Source: Rebecca billardiae RCC1528 (taxonomy: Eukaryota > Haptophyta). From it: a stretch of DNA of 64,000 nt. The position numbers and the translations under genes were made by a program. The first letter of the stretch is position 1, and each line of letters opens with the position of its first letter. The notes under the pieces are model-generated. The model was not told where the DNA came from and made no database searches. It was given only the letters and a program-made list of their open reading frames with translations. The DNA lies in the NCBI GenBank assembly GCA_965240325.2, contig OZ251237.1:186001-250000 (forward strand), written 5' to 3'. Positions 44,270 through 58,032 of the stretch are shown in pieces.

Positions 44270-44396
44270 GCCAGCCCTAAAAATCGCCCCCCGTCCCTTT
44301 TTTCTTGATCAAAGATCTTTTTGAAACGTGGTTCGGGCCCGCTGGTGCGGGCTCCACGCTGCGCGCTCCGCCCTGCACCGCGGGCCATAATTATTG
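44270..44396 (+). repeat. About 130-bp dispersed repeat, copy 1
   Basis: AGCCCTAAAAATCGCCCCCC through GGGCTCCACGCT.CGCGCTCCGCCCT.CACCGCGGGCCATAAT matches 46305-46432 at roughly 80 percent by eye. The (CT)n run follows it directly. Confidence 0.75.
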
Positions 44397-44401
44397 ATGA
44401 T

Positions 44402-46304
<1,903 letters not shown>

Positions 46305-46432
46305 CAGCCCTCAAAATCGTCCCCCGCCCCCTTTTCTTTGATGATCAAAAGATCTTTTTGATGCCAACGTAGTGAGGGCCCCCGGCGGGGCTCCACGCTA
46401 CGCGCTCCGCCCTACACCGCGGGCCATAATAT
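46305..46432 (+). repeat. About 130-bp dispersed repeat, copy 2
   Basis: A diverged copy of 44270-44396 ending GGGCCATAATATATTGAG. The shared end just before a simple AT or CT stretch suggests the 3' end of a retroposed element. Confidence 0.75.
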
Positions 46433-46465
46433 ATTGAGTTCTGTCGTCACAGTGGTGCCACACGG

Positions 46466-46991
46466 CATCAGTAGACGTCACATGACTGCAGATGCGGACC
46501 AACCGTTATTACCGTACCCATCAGCTTTAGACAGCGCGAATGCGCGGGGACGAAGATATCACGAGACGCCACGGAGTGACATCCGATCCGCGAAATCCGG
46601 GTTCAACGAGCCCTCGCCCTGCGCGCGCGCGACGCCACGCTGGCGCCGGACCGCCGCTGCGGCCGACAGAGCTCGACCGTTCCCGATCGCATGCGTGAAA
46701 TGGGGATGTCGGGCGATCGCATGCGGCATCAGTAGACGTCACATGACGACTGCAGATGCGGACCAACCGTTATTACCGTACCCATCAGCTTTAGACAGCG
46801 CGAATGCGCGGGGACGAAGATATCACGAGACGCCACTGAGTGACATCCGATCCGCGAAATCCGGGTTCAACGAGCCCTCGCCCTGCGCGCGCGCGACGCC
46901 ACGCTGGCGCCGGACCGCCGCTGCGGCCGACAGAGCTCGACCGTTCCCCGACATCCCCATTTCACGCATGCGATCGGCCGATCGCATGCGG
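46466..46991 (+). repeat. Tandem duplication (261 and 265 bp) with micro-inversion
   Basis: Copy 1 (46466-46726) and copy 2 (46727-46991) are nearly identical apart from one GAC insertion, one base change, and a 31-bp segment (46683-46713 against 46947-46977) that is present in opposite orientation in the two copies. Reading frame is kept through both copies, but no protein family is recognised. Confidence 0.9.
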
Positions 46992-47295
46992 CGATCGCGA
47001 TCGCCCGATCGCGATCGCCGCCTCAACTCATCCCTGGACCCTGCGCTCGGCCGCGAGCAGACTCGGGCGCAGTCAACCCACTCGAAGCAGGCGGCGGCCG
47101 CGGTCGCGGGCGACTTGCAGGCGGAGGAGCCGATGCGCGCGCGGTCGCCGGGCGGCCCCTCATCCCCTGGCCGAGGGCTCGGGCTGGACAGCTGCGGAAC
47201 AACACCCCGTGGAACGGGTGGAAACTGTATGACTGTTCGCTCCGTACTTGTACCGGACTCGGAGCCGTCCCGGTCGGCCGACGCGCACATTCTAC

Positions 47296-49353
47296 ATGGC
47301 GTCGGCCGAGGTGTTCTCGCTCCGTCGCTTCTGCGCGCTCGAAGCGGAGGTGTTCTCGCTCCGCGGCGGGCCGGACGGCGCGGCGCAGCCGGCACCCGGG
47401 CGGTCGCTCGCGAGGCTGCGCGTGCGGGCGGGCGAGGGCGTGCTCGAGCTGGCCACGTCGCAGGGCGAGCGCACGCTGCGCACGCTCGAGGTGGCGCTGC
47501 GCCGCGTCGCCCGGGTGAACGCGGCATTGTAAGCGCCGGGCGCGCGAGCCCGAGCGGCGCGGCGCGCGAACCCGCGCGCGCCCTGCGGCGCGCGTTCGCC
47601 CCGCGGTGCTCACGCGCTGCCGTCCGCCCCGCGGCGCCCCGTTGCCGCGCGCGCGCGCGGCCAGCCCGGCGCCTGAGTGCGCGTCGCCCGACAGCGTGGC
47701 GATTTTCGTGTGGTACCGGTCGGGCGCGGCGGACGGCGAAGCCGGCGCCGAGGCGGGCCCTGCGCCCACGCACTGCCTGATGCTGGTCTGCACGCTGCCC
47801 ACGTACCGCGCGCTCGAGACGGAGATGGGCCTGTGGGACGCGCTCCGCGATGCGCGCCCCGACAGCGTGGAGGCGACGCACGCCGGAGCGCTCACGTGCG
47901 CGCGCGCGCGCGCCGCCGCCGCTGCCGGCGAGGCCGCCGCCGCGCGCCGCCGCACGAGCCGAGGCGCCCGCGGCGCCCCCGCGCGCGCGCCGTCGCCGCG
48001 CGCAGGGCTGACGAGGGCGCGGAGGTGCTTGCCACGCTGCGGCGCGCCGGCGCTGAGGGCGGCCCGGCGCCGGCCGCGCCCGCCGCGCGCTGGCCTGCCG
48101 CGCGCGACCGGCAGCGGGCCGTCCGCGACGCGGCCGCGGCGTACGCGCGGCACGGGCAGCTGGCGCCGGAGGGGGTCGGGTCCGTCGCGGCGTACCCCCG
48201 CGGCGGCTACTCCTGGGACGCGATGGGCGGCGCGCTGCCCTGGCTCGACGTCGTCGCGTGGGCGGGCGAGCCTGAGGGCGACGCGCACGCGCCCATGCCG
48301 CACATGCTCTGGCGGCGGGAGCAGCACTCGTTGCGCGCGCTGCACGCCGCGCGCGCCGCCGCGCGCGCCGCCACCGACCAGCCGACGCCGCCCGCGCCCG
48401 TCGTCGGCGAGCTCCTCGACCCCGACGGCTGGAGGGCGACGTGGAGCTGGAGGGAGAGCGTCATTCCCGACGCGCTCGCGTACGGCGGGCGCGTGCTGTG
48501 GGTGGCGCTTGTGCCGGTGCGCGCCGCCGGCGGCGCGCAGTGGGAGCCGCGCGTCGTCCTCCTCTTCATGAACGACGTGCGCGCGCAGTTCGCCGCCGCG
48601 CTCGACGAGACCGGCGAGTGGCGGGCCGACGCCTGCGTGCACGTGGGCTGCGTGGGCCTCGGCACGGACGTGCACGCCACCGAGCTTGGCCTGGTGCTCG
48701 GCGGAGCGCCGGCGGCGGCGGCGCCGCCGCCGGCGCGCGAGGGCGTGCCCGTGGGGGCCGCGTGGGCGACCGGCGTCGCGTGGCTGGCGGGGCAGTTCGG
48801 GCCCGCGCCGCCCGCTCTGCCCGCGCACGCGCCCGCCTCGGACGGGCCCGGCGACGCGCCGCACGTGGTGCTCGTCGAGCCCACCCCCCACCAGCCCTTC
48901 TCGACCGACCTGCACGCAGCGGAGGCCGAGGCGCTGTGGGAGGCGCGGTTCGTCGCGCTCGACGGTTTGCCGCAGGTGCGCGCCGCGCGCGGCGCGCAAC
49001 GCGCGACGGTGCGCGCCGCGCGCGGGCGGCGCGCCGCCCGCGCGCGGCGTGCTCGCCGCGACGGCGGCCCGCGCCGCCGCTCGTTCGCCGCGCGCCCGCG
49101 CGCCGCGCCCACCGCGCCCGCCGCCGCGCTGACGACGCGGCTACCACCGGGCGCGCCACGCCGCGCGCATCGCGCGCGCCGCGCGGCCGTCGCGCAGGAA
49201 TCCGCGCCGCGAGGTGTCGAGGCGCGCGCCGAGGCAGTGGCCGCGTACGTGGCCATGGCGGCGCTCGCGACGAGAGCGCACGTGCCGACCAACGTCGGCT
49301 GGGTGCAGCCCCCGAGCCAGGCGGCGCTGGACGCGGCCGGCGCGGGACGATGA
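47296..49353 (+). CDS. Unknown 519-aa protein
   Basis: Four exons are inferred: 47296-47528 (GTAAGC donor), 47695-47895, 48006-48975 and 49198-49353. The introns are 166, 110 and 222 bp, with phases 2, 2 and 0. Joining gives one frame ending at 49353. The ATG opens MASAEVFSLRRFCALEAEVF, but more upstream exons cannot be excluded. The protein is mixed alpha/beta. It includes VAIFVWYRSG, THCLMLVCTLPTYRAL, WRATWSWRESVIPDALAYGG, VLLFMNDVRAQFAAALDETG and CVHVGCVGLGTDVHATELGL. No signal peptide or membrane span is visible, and I do not recognise a family. The third intron length is divisible by three, so retention would not shift the frame. The unusual splice phases agree with protein continuity, which supports the model. 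Confidence 0.55.
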
Positions 49354-49489
49354 CGCGCTGGGCGGCGCGAGCGGACGTGGAAGCGCGACGGGTGTGGGAG
49401 CGACATTGACGGGCAGGGCCGGCGGCCGCGTGCCGTGCCACCGCGCGGCGCGCGCGGCCCCAGCCCCATGATGATGATGATGGTAGGCT

Positions 49490-49720
49490 GTGGGCCATCG
49501 ACCGCGCGCTCGCGCAGGGCGACGCCGTCGTCTCCGCGGGCGCCGTGGGCGACACTCGGCGGAGGCCCGCGGGCATCGCCCGCAGTCCGTCGGGGTGGCC
49601 TGGCCGCAAGACCATGCAACCCATCGGAACTTTCAGCACAGTAAGTGCTTCATAGATGGTTTCATCTGAAACGACGTGACCGTTCGCTCCGTATTAATAC
49701 TATACTGCTAGTATTCTTAG
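49490..49720 (+). pseudogene. Duplicated 3' end of the SEL1 gene
   Basis: GGCCATCGACCGCGCGCTCG, then GCGACACTCGGCGGAGGCCC and CCGTTCGCTCCGTATT, reproduce the last codons and 3' flank at 38212-38450 with divergence. No upstream coding sequence is present. It is a fragment left by duplication or retroposition. Confidence 0.65.
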
Positions 49721-49846
49721 TAGTACAGTGTTACGCACTGACGGCTCGACTGTTACATTGGTAGGAACTTTCCGCTGCTGAGCAAACGGCCGGGGCCGCG
49801 CCGGTGACGACGGACTTCTTTGTGGACACTAAGAGCGTGCGCGCGC

Positions 49847-52800
49847 ATGAGGACGACGTGCTGTCTCCTCCTCGCGCTGAGCGTGCGCGCTGGGCATGCG
49901 TCCGTCACGCTCGACCACACGGGCCCTGCCTTCACGCTCGACGTGGACGTGCCGCTCGACGGCCACGCGGCGCTCGACGTGAACGGCACCGCGTTCCTCG
50001 AGAGCGCGCCCGGCGGCGGCATCCGACCGGCGCTGGACACCGCGCTCATCGACACGTTCCGGCAGGACCTCGTCGGCATCTGGTCGTTCGACGAGCTCGT
50101 GGGCGGCGGCCCCGCCGCGAGCAGCCCCGACAATGCCAGCGTGATCGAGCGCGCGCGCGTGGCCGACCTGAGCGCGCGCAACGCCGACGCGATCATCAGC
50201 GGCGCGGGCAGCGCGCCCCCGCTCGTGCCCGGGCGCTTCGGCTCGGCGCTGCGCGTGGGCGCGGGCCTGGACAACTGGGCGCAGATCTTCCCCGGCCCGT
50301 TCGACAAGACTGCCCCGGCCAACGGCCTCGCGGTCGCGGTCTGGCTGCAGCCGGCCGGCCGGCTTATGAGCACCTGGGTGTGGGAGCGCCAGTTCGGCAA
50401 CTTTGACCTCGCGACGCAAGAGTACCAGCAGTGCGTGTACTGCTCGACGCGCGACGACCTCGGCGGCGCGTGGACCGCAATGCACTGCTACGGTGAGGGC
50501 GTGCTCGTGCCCGGTGAGTGGCTGCATGCCGCGTGCTCGCTGCGGCCGGCCGATGCCGCCGCGGGCGTGGCCCAGCCCGTGCTCGAGCTCTTCCTCAACG
50601 GCACGCTGGCGGCGAGCGTCGCCGCGCCTCACGGCGCGGCCGAGCTCTCGCACGGCGACGGGATGCCGTTCGGGCTCGGCAACCGGCCGGGCTCGACCGC
50701 CAACCTCGCACAGTACGCGAGCAGCAACACCTTTGACGGCGCGCTCGACGAGTTTGCCATGTGGAGCCGGCCCATCACGGCGGCCGAGGCGGCGGCGCTC
50801 GCGGCGGGGCAGGGCGGCGCGCTGGCTCCGGCGCCGGGGATCGAGCTCACGACGCGCACGCTCGTGCGCAGGGATGCGAGCTCGGCGCACGCGCGCGAGG
50901 CCGAGGCGCTCCTCGTCGAGTGGGAGCAGAACGGCGCCGCGCCGCCGCCCGCGCCGTCCGGCGCGGCGCTGCAGGTCTCGGTCTCGACGGACGGGGGCGG
51001 CACCTTCTGCGACGTGCAGCCCGGCGAGCCCTTCTCCGACGCGCTGCACGGCGGCGAGAAGCTGGAGTGCCTCTTTCCCACGGTCTCGCTCACGCTGCGC
51101 GTGCGCTGGCGAACGAATGCCACGCTCACCAAGCTGCGGGTCTCATTTTTGCAGCAGTCGCCGCTGCCGCTGCCGCCCGAGCACCAGCCGCCGGTCGTGC
51201 CGGTCGGGATGAACCTCGCGGGCGTCTCCTACTGGGGGACGGCGTGGCCGTTCACCGACGTGTGGCAGTCGTCGGGCGGTCAGCTCTGGCCGCACGTGCG
51301 CGCGGGCGTGGACGCTGACGGCTGGCCGCTCGAGCTCGACCCCGCGCTCGACCAGCCCGAGGGGCAGTACTGGGTGGCCGGCCGCGCTATCCTCCTCACC
51401 AGCCATGACGACCGGCCGTACCCGAACGGCACGTACACGCTCGTGGCGAACGGCAGCGGCACGATCGCGCTGCGGTGGGACAGCGGCTCGCACACGGTCA
51501 GCGCGCCGTGCGTGTACACATTCGAGGTTGCGCAGCCCACCGGCGCGGGCTTTGAGCTCACCATCGACGAGTCCACGCGCGGAGACCACGTGCGCGGCGT
51601 GCAGGTGCACATGCCCGGCTTTGGCCCGCTGAGCACCGCAGAGGACGGCGACGCGCGCTTCCACCCCACGTTCCTGCAGACGCTGCGCGGCTTCAGCGTG
51701 CTTCGCTTTATGGACTGGGGGCGCACCAACGGCAACAATGTGGCGCACTGGGCGCAGCGCAATACGCCGACCTCCGTCTCACAGGCGCGCGCGCCAGTGC
51801 TCGCCGCGCGGGCGCCCCTGCCGCCTCCGCCGAGCGTGCGCCTGACGCGCGCCAGGCCGCACCCCCTCTCGCGCGCGTGCGCTCCGCGCGCGGCGCCGCG
51901 CCTCGGCGCGCAGGGCACCGAGTGGCGGCTTCGCTTCGACGTCGTCAGCCTCTCCCCCACGAGCAGCGCGTTCGCCGGGCCGCTGTGCGTGCGCGTGCAG
52001 ACGGCGACGCCGCACGGGCTCGTGACCGGGCAGCGCGTGACGCTGCTCGAGACCAACGGCACGCTCGCTGTCCGGCACGGCCCAGGCGGCGCGGAGGAGG
52101 CGGTGGGGTACGACGTGGCGCAGCCCTCGATGGTGCACGTGCTCTCGCCGGACGCGTTCGCGCTCTCCTTCGCCCAGTGGGGGTGGGGCGCGGACACGGA
52201 GGTCTCGCGCTTCACCAACGGCACCGCGGGCGTGGTCGAGCTCGAGCTCAAGCCGGGCGTCTCGGCGGAGGCGATGGCGGAGCTGGCGAACACGCTGGGC
52301 GCGGACGCGTGGATCTGCGTGCCGCACCTCGCGACGGACGCGTACGTCTCCTCGCTCGGCGCGCTGTGGCGGGACGCGCTGCGCCCGGGGCTCAAGCTGT
52401 ACGTCGAGCTGTCCAACGAGGTGTGGAACTGGGCGCCAGGTGAGGCGCGGCGCGCGCGCGCGCTGCATGCGCAAGGGCCGCGACCGCGCAGCCCGGCCCG
52501 TGCCGGATCGCGAGCGTTGCCCTGCGCGGTCGCGGCTGCGCGCGCGGCCGCCACCACGCGCCGCCGACGCGCGCGTGCGCGCCTGCCTCTCCCGCCCGCG
52601 CCGCGCGCTACGCGCCACCTCAGCCTTCACGCAGACGCGGTACGCGAGCCAGATCATGGCGCTGCGCGGCTCGACCGCGGGAGATCGCCATCTCGTGTGG
52701 TACGGCCAGCGCGCGGCGGAGGTGTTCGCGCTCTTCGACGCGGCGTACGGCGGGCGCGAGGCCGCGCGCGCGGCGGGCGTGGTGCGCGTGCTCGCTGTGC

Positions 52801-54281
52801 AGGGCGGCGGCGGCACGAACGTCGTCGAGGCCGCGGGCGGCGCGGGCTCGGCCGACGCGCTCGCCATCGCGCCCTACTTTGGCGGCTCGCTCAACGCGGA
52901 GCTGTTCGCGCGGCCCGACCACGCGACGATGCCGCTCGACGAGATCCTCGACGCTGCGCGCGCCAAGGTGGCGGTGGACACGCTGCGCTCGGCGCGCGGC
53001 TCGGCGGCGGTGGCGGCGGCGTTCGGCCTCGAGCTGATCGCGTACGAGGGTGGGCAGCACCTCGGCGGCTCCGGCCCGGGCTGCGACGGCGACTGCTCCA
53101 ACGCCGCCGCTCTGCAGGCGCGCTTCCACGAGGCCAACGCCGACCCGCGGATGCGCGGTCTGTACACGAGCATGCTGCGCGCGTGGGCGGGCGCGAACGG
53201 CTCGACGTTCGCCGCGTTCAGCCACGTCTCGCGCAACTCCAAGTGGGGGTCGTGGGGCGTGCTGCAGTACCAGGACGAGCCGCTCAGCAAGGCGTACAAG
53301 CTGCAGGCGCTGCTCGAGGGGCAGGACACCGCGGCGACCCCGATGCCGAGCGACCCGCCACCGTCACCGCCGTCGCCCCCGCCGAGCCCGCCGCCGACGC
53401 CGCCGCCAAGTCCGCCGCCGAGCCCACCGGTGCCCAGTCCACCGCCGTCCCCGCCACCGGCTGCTCCGCCGAGCCCGCAGTCAAGCTCGCCCCCACCGAG
53501 CCCGCCGCCGACGCCGCCGCCAAGTCCGCCGCCGAGCCCACCGGTGCCCAGTCCACCGCCGTCCCCGCCACCGGCTCCCCCGCCGAGCCCGCAGCCAAGC
53601 TCGCCCCCGCCGAGCCCGTTGCCGTCGCCGCCCCCATCGCGGCCGCCGCCGCCGCCGCCTTCGCCGTCACCATCCGAGGGCGAGCTCGCCATCATCGGCA
53701 TCAACACACGCGGGGACCGCGACAAGCTGCTGCTCGTCGCCCTCGCGCCCATCCCCGGCGGCACCGTGTACAAGGTGACGGACGACGGCTGGACGGCGAG
53801 TGGCCAGTGGCGCGGCCGCGAGGCGACCGACACGTACGTGGTGCCGCCGGGCGGCCTGGCGTACGGGGAGCGCGTGCGCGTGCGCCTGCAGGGGCTGGGC
53901 GCGCGCCGGGGCGAGCAGGTGTACGTGTACAAGGGCAGCGCGGCGGCGCCGGATTTCGTCTTTGCGCTCACCACCAAGCCGGCGTGGGACGCCGAGGCGA
54001 GCGACGCGTCCGAGGGCACGCTGCCAGCGGGGCTGCGGCTGGGGTACAGCGCCGTCGCGTTCGCCGACGGCCGACGCGCCAACGGTCGATACGATATGGT
54101 CGCGCACGGGCTGCCTCCCGCGCGCGAGCGCGCGCTCGAGCAGATTGGTGATCATCGCAACTGGCAGACGAGGAACAGGCGGTTCAAGCCGCTCGAGCAG
54201 CCGCTCACGCCATTCCGCCTGTTCACTGGCGCCGCTGAAGCGCTCGTCCGCGACTCAGTATTATCGTCGTCAGCAGCATGA
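49847..54281 (+). CDS. Secreted multidomain glycoside hydrolase (LamG / clan-A-like / Pro-rich)
   Basis: Three exons are inferred: 49847-51784, 51914-52439 and 52624-54281. Intron 1 (129 bp, phase 0) appears to be GC-AG, and intron 2 (184 bp, phase 1) is GTGAGG...CTCAG. The product has 1373 aa. A signal peptide follows ATG 49847 (MRTTCCLLLALSVRAGHA). A LamG-like lectin domain follows (VGIWSFDELV...NGLAVAVWLQP...LDEFAMWSRPI). The catalytic part has LYVELSNEVWNW (acid/base Glu about 815) and LELIAYEGGQH (nucleophile Glu about 963), the paired pattern of clan GH-A barrels. A PPSP-rich linker (about 1061-1174), likely hydroxyprolinated, leads to a C-terminal beta domain (LAIIGINTRGDRDKLLLVAL, VTDDGWTASG). 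A cell-wall or extracellular polysaccharide role is inferred. Confidence 0.7.
53385..53600 (+). repeat. Pro-rich coding tandem repeat (about 117-bp unit)
   Basis: Two near-identical units encode PPPTPPPSPPPSPPVPSPPP and surrounding SPPP sequence in the linker of the glycosidase, like the hydroxyproline-rich spacers of algal wall proteins. Confidence 0.8.
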
Positions 54282-54485
54282 CTGACTGACTACAGTGACG
54301 TCATTATATTCGGATGCTGACAGGCCCTGAGTCACTGGCGGCCTGACAGCGCATCATCGCGACTGATGATGATCGTATCCATTATTGATCGACAAGCAGA
54401 GGCGCGACTCAGCCGTCAGCGACTGTGCCGACTGACGTCGACGAGGCACGAGCCCATCATAGCTGCTGAGGCTGCGCTGCGCGTC

Positions 54486-55902
54486 TCAAATCTCGAGTTG
54501 GGCTGGGCTGGGCGCTGCAGTGGCCGTATCAGGCGTATGGTCCGCGCCGACTTCCCGCGGCTGCCGCGCATCGGCGAGGCGTTTGCGGAACACAAGCGCG
54601 ATGACGAAGGCTGCGAGCCCGAGGACCACAACGATCCCGCCGACGGCGAAGAAGGCGACCTGCGGCGAGACGACATACAGCTGCACTGAGATCACTGGCA
54701 TGAAGGCGACGGCCGAAAAGTGGAAGAGCTTCTGGATGCCCATCATGCCCCCGGTGAGGTCGGGGCTGATCACCTCGATCGCCGCGGAGAGCGCCACGTC
54801 CGCCGGGACGAGTGACATCACCACCGCCGAGAAGGTGCCTGGCATCGCGCACACGAGGAACGGCCAGAAGCTCTCCATCTCGAAGAGCAGGCCGCTCACG
54901 GCGAGGAGCGTGCCGCCGACAAGCATGCCGAGCGTCATGCCCAGCTCCAAGGGCAACAGCTTGCTGACGAGCGGGCTGATTGTGAGCTGAGTGAGCATCA
55001 CGCTTCCGATCGCGATGTAGTACGAAACGCCCGACCAGAAGGCGCCGTCCGCACCGGTGAGGCCGTACTGGTCGACGAGCACGATGCCGTTGAGGGTGCT
55101 GGTCGTGCCGAACAGCACGCCAGCCGCGAGGGCGATGGCGGTGGAGAGCCACCAGCCCATCGACTTGAAGCCGGCGCGCATCGTCGGCACATCCTCGCCG
55201 CGTGCCTTGGCTTGCGAGTTCTCGGCGCGCGCCTGGATGCGGTCGGCGGCGGTGCGCGGCTCCTTGAGGAAGATGAGGATGATCCCCGCGAGCCCCGACG
55301 CCCCGGCCGTGATGAGACAGCCAATGAGCCACGAGCCCGTCGCGGCGCCGATGCCCGCGCCGGCGAGGAAGCCGAGCAAGAAGTCGAGCACGAGCAGGCT
55401 CATCACACGCTCGCGGTGCTCGACGGTGGAGGAGTCGATCACCCACTTCTGCCCACCGCCTGAAAGCGCACGCGGAATGGGAGCGCACGGGTGACGGCTC
55501 AGCTTGGGGTAGGCAGGCACCGCGTGATGCGAGCGCACTGTGCGCACCGATGGCGTTGCACATCGCGCCGAAGAATCGCACTGCCGCGAGCGCGGGCACG
55601 CTGGTCATGAAGGCCGAGAGCGTGAAGAAGATCACGTTGCCAAACATGGAGACGAGGAGCGCCTTCTTGGGTCCATAGTAGTCCGCCATGCCGCCGAGGA
55701 GCGGCGTCCCAATCATCTGTCCCAAAAAGTTGGCAGTGAGCACTACGCCGACAGCCTCGACCGGCTCGCCGAGCGAGTTGAGGTGCACCGCGATGAGCGG
55801 AAGGATCACACTGACGCCGACGACGTCCACAAATATTGGGATGAGCCCCGGCATGGCCTTGATGGCCTCCTGCCGGAACGTCGTCTGGACTGGCGCCGTC
55901 AT
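54486..55902 (-). CDS. Major facilitator superfamily transporter
   Basis: Two exons are inferred on the minus strand: 55902-55548 and 55459-54486. The 88-bp phase-1 intron (55460-55547) begins GTGCGC and ends TTTCAG. The product has 442 aa. About twelve hydrophobic helices can be counted, for example GLIPIFVDVVGVSVILPLIAV, VGVVLTANFLGQMIG and ITAGASGLAGIILIF. Between helices 2 and 3 lies the MFS signature GGMADYYGPKKAL (G-x3-D-x2-G-x-K). A charged central loop (RTAADRIQARAENSQAKARG) separates the two six-helix halves. The ATG at 55902 gives a short cytosolic N-terminus. The substrate cannot be deduced. It lies head-to-head with a UDP-glycosyltransferase, which hints at but does not prove a shared small-molecule role. 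Confidence 0.85.
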
Positions 55903-56163
55903 GGCCTTCGTCGAAGACTCCTTCTCTCGCGCTGAGCTCTTCGGTGGCGTGACACCCCCTTGGCGTGACGGACCCCCTGCTCGATTTCAAGATTCCTCTT
56001 CCAGTTACGTTAATTGAAACCTGAAACTATTGCTCCGTACATGATTGTATCGGCGACTGACCTCGGCAGGGTCGACAATCGAGAGCATGCAATGCCGCCG
56101 ACCAATCAGGAGACCGATCGGCAAACCCATCGGCAAACGAACTCGGCAGCCGAAGAGCGCAGG
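55903..56163. promoter_or_regulatory. Divergent promoter region, MFS / UGT
   Basis: The gap contains CCAAT at 56102-56106 (ACCAATCAGG), the same core as at 10085-10093, upstream of the preferred UGT start. In-frame ATGs at 56041 and 56092 also exist, so the UGT 5' end is uncertain. Confidence 0.35.
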
Positions 56164-57733
56164 ATGCACACGCCGGCGATGCACGTGCATCCTGCGGCGT
56201 CAGAGCGGCTCCATGTTGCCTTCGCGTGCATGGACATGAGCGGGCACCTCATGCCGCTCCTCCCTTTCATGGCGGAGCTGCTCGAGCGTGGCCACGACGT
56301 CACCGCCTTCGTGCACAATGACCCCAAGTATGTGAAGATGCTCCGCAGCTTCGGATTGGAGGCGGTGCGGGTCGTGCAGGTCGACCTCAACCCGATCGGT
56401 GACATGGGCACCGAAGGAAGCGGCGCGCGGCGGCCGGGCCTCTGCGCCATGCTCGCCGGCGGAGGCCCGTTGGCGTATCACGCGCGGCCGCTCTTCGACG
56501 CCATCGTGCAGGACAGCTCGATGCTGCCTTCCCCCAACGTGGTCGGTCTGACGCCGCGCCGCCGCACAACGCGCCAAAGTCCGCACCGCAGCTCTGCCGC
56601 TCGGGTCCGCAGTGGCCCGACAGACGTGCCCACTGCGCCCTGCCCACCGCGCCCGCGCCCGCGCCGCAGTCGCCGACTTCTTCACGAGCGCCGCGCTCGA
56701 CGCCGGCGACGCGCTCGGCGTGCCCGCCGTCGTCGTCTTCCCCAACCCGCTCGGCATGACCTCGCTCGTGGCGCCGCGCCTTCGCGGCGTGTCCGGCTCG
56801 GCGCATGCGCTCGCGTGCCGCGCGGCAGAGGCGGTGCTGGCGCGCCTCCTCCTCCTCCTGCGCAACCGCGAGCGGCGCGTCCGCGGCCTGCGCCCGATGG
56901 CGGAGCAGGACCTGTATCCGTGCGACACGATGGCCCGGCCCTTCCTCTGCACCACGGCCATCGGCTACGAGTACCCGTTCCCGCAGCCGCCGCTCGCGCA
57001 CTTCGTCGGGCCAACCGCGCCGCGCCAGTTCGCGCCCGTGGACGGGCCGCTCGGCGCGTGGCTCGGCGAGGCTGAGGCGCGCTCGGAGGACGTCGTCTTC
57101 GTGGCGTTTGGCACGATGCACGTGTTCAGCGAGCGCGGCGCGCGCGAGCTGCTCGCGTCGCTCGAGGCCGTCGCCGCGGCGGGGTCGGCGCGCGTGCTGT
57201 GGGCGCTGCCTGCCAAGCAGCAGGGCCTCCTCGGCGCCGGCGCGCTCGAGCGCTCGCGCGTGCGCGTCGAGCCGTTCGTGCCGCAGGCCGCGGTGCTCCG
57301 CCACGCGAGCACGCGCTGCTTCGTGAGCCACTGCGGCGCGAACTCGGTCGCGGAGGCGCTGCTCGCCGGCACGCCACTCGTCTGCTGCCCGCAGATGGCG
57401 GACCAGCCCGCCAACGCCGCGCGCGTCGTAAGCAGCGGCTGCGGCGTGCTCGCGCGCGGCCGCGGCGGCGTGGAGAAGGCGTGCCTTGAGGTGCTGCGCG
57501 ACCGCACGCAGTTCGAGGCGGCGCTCGCGCGGATGGGCGCCGTGATCGCTGGCGCCGGCGGCGCGGGGCGGGGAGTGGACGTGATTGAGCTTGTGGCGAG
57601 GACGGGCTACGCTCACCTGAGCAACGGGCGCGCGCGGGCGTCTTGGCTGCGCCGTGCGGCTGCGACGATGCTCATTGCCATTGGCATCGGCGTTGCCGCC
57701 CGATGGGGCGCTACGCAGGGCCGCAATATTTAA
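56164..57733 (+). CDS. UDP-glycosyltransferase (GT1)
   Basis: Two exons are inferred: 56164-56545 and 56670-57733. The 124-bp phase-1 intron has a GTCTGA donor and CCGCAG acceptor, and joining reads PNVVVADFFTSAALDAG. The product has about 481 aa. The N-terminal half has LHVAFACMDMSGHLMPLLPF (acceptor-domain start with the His typical of GT1). The C-terminal half carries the nucleotide-sugar signature VPQAAVLRHASTRCFVSHCG, then NSVAEALLAGTPLVCCPQMADQ. A hydrophobic C-terminal helix followed by Arg (ATMLIAIGIGVAARW) resembles the membrane anchor of animal-type UGTs. It would transfer a sugar to a small lipophilic acceptor, which is unknown. The start is uncertain; 56164 is preferred because homology begins about 20 residues later. 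Confidence 0.8.
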
Positions 57734-58032
57734 TAACGCAGGCCAGCTGACAGTCGACATCATTTAAGCAGGCTATCGGCATAACGCCATCATCACGCAC
57801 GATAACAGTGGCATCCGAGCGCAGCACCACCCGTCCACCGTGATGCCATCGGGCTCGGCCCACCGTGCACGCGCGCCACATCAGTCATCATATATCACTA
57901 GCTCAATATACTCATTGTCAGTCACATTGTCAGCCTGGCACAGGCCCAGGGCTGACGACAGGCCCATCATCGCTGCCACTGCTGATGCGGCCACTGCCGC
58001 CCCCGGAGACCCAGTGGCGCAGTATTCTGCTA
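57734..58032. other. Convergent intergenic region
   Basis: 299 bp of moderate GC with AATATTTAATAACG and many short CATCA/TGATG motifs. It holds both 3' UTRs. No gene is seen. Confidence 0.5.
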
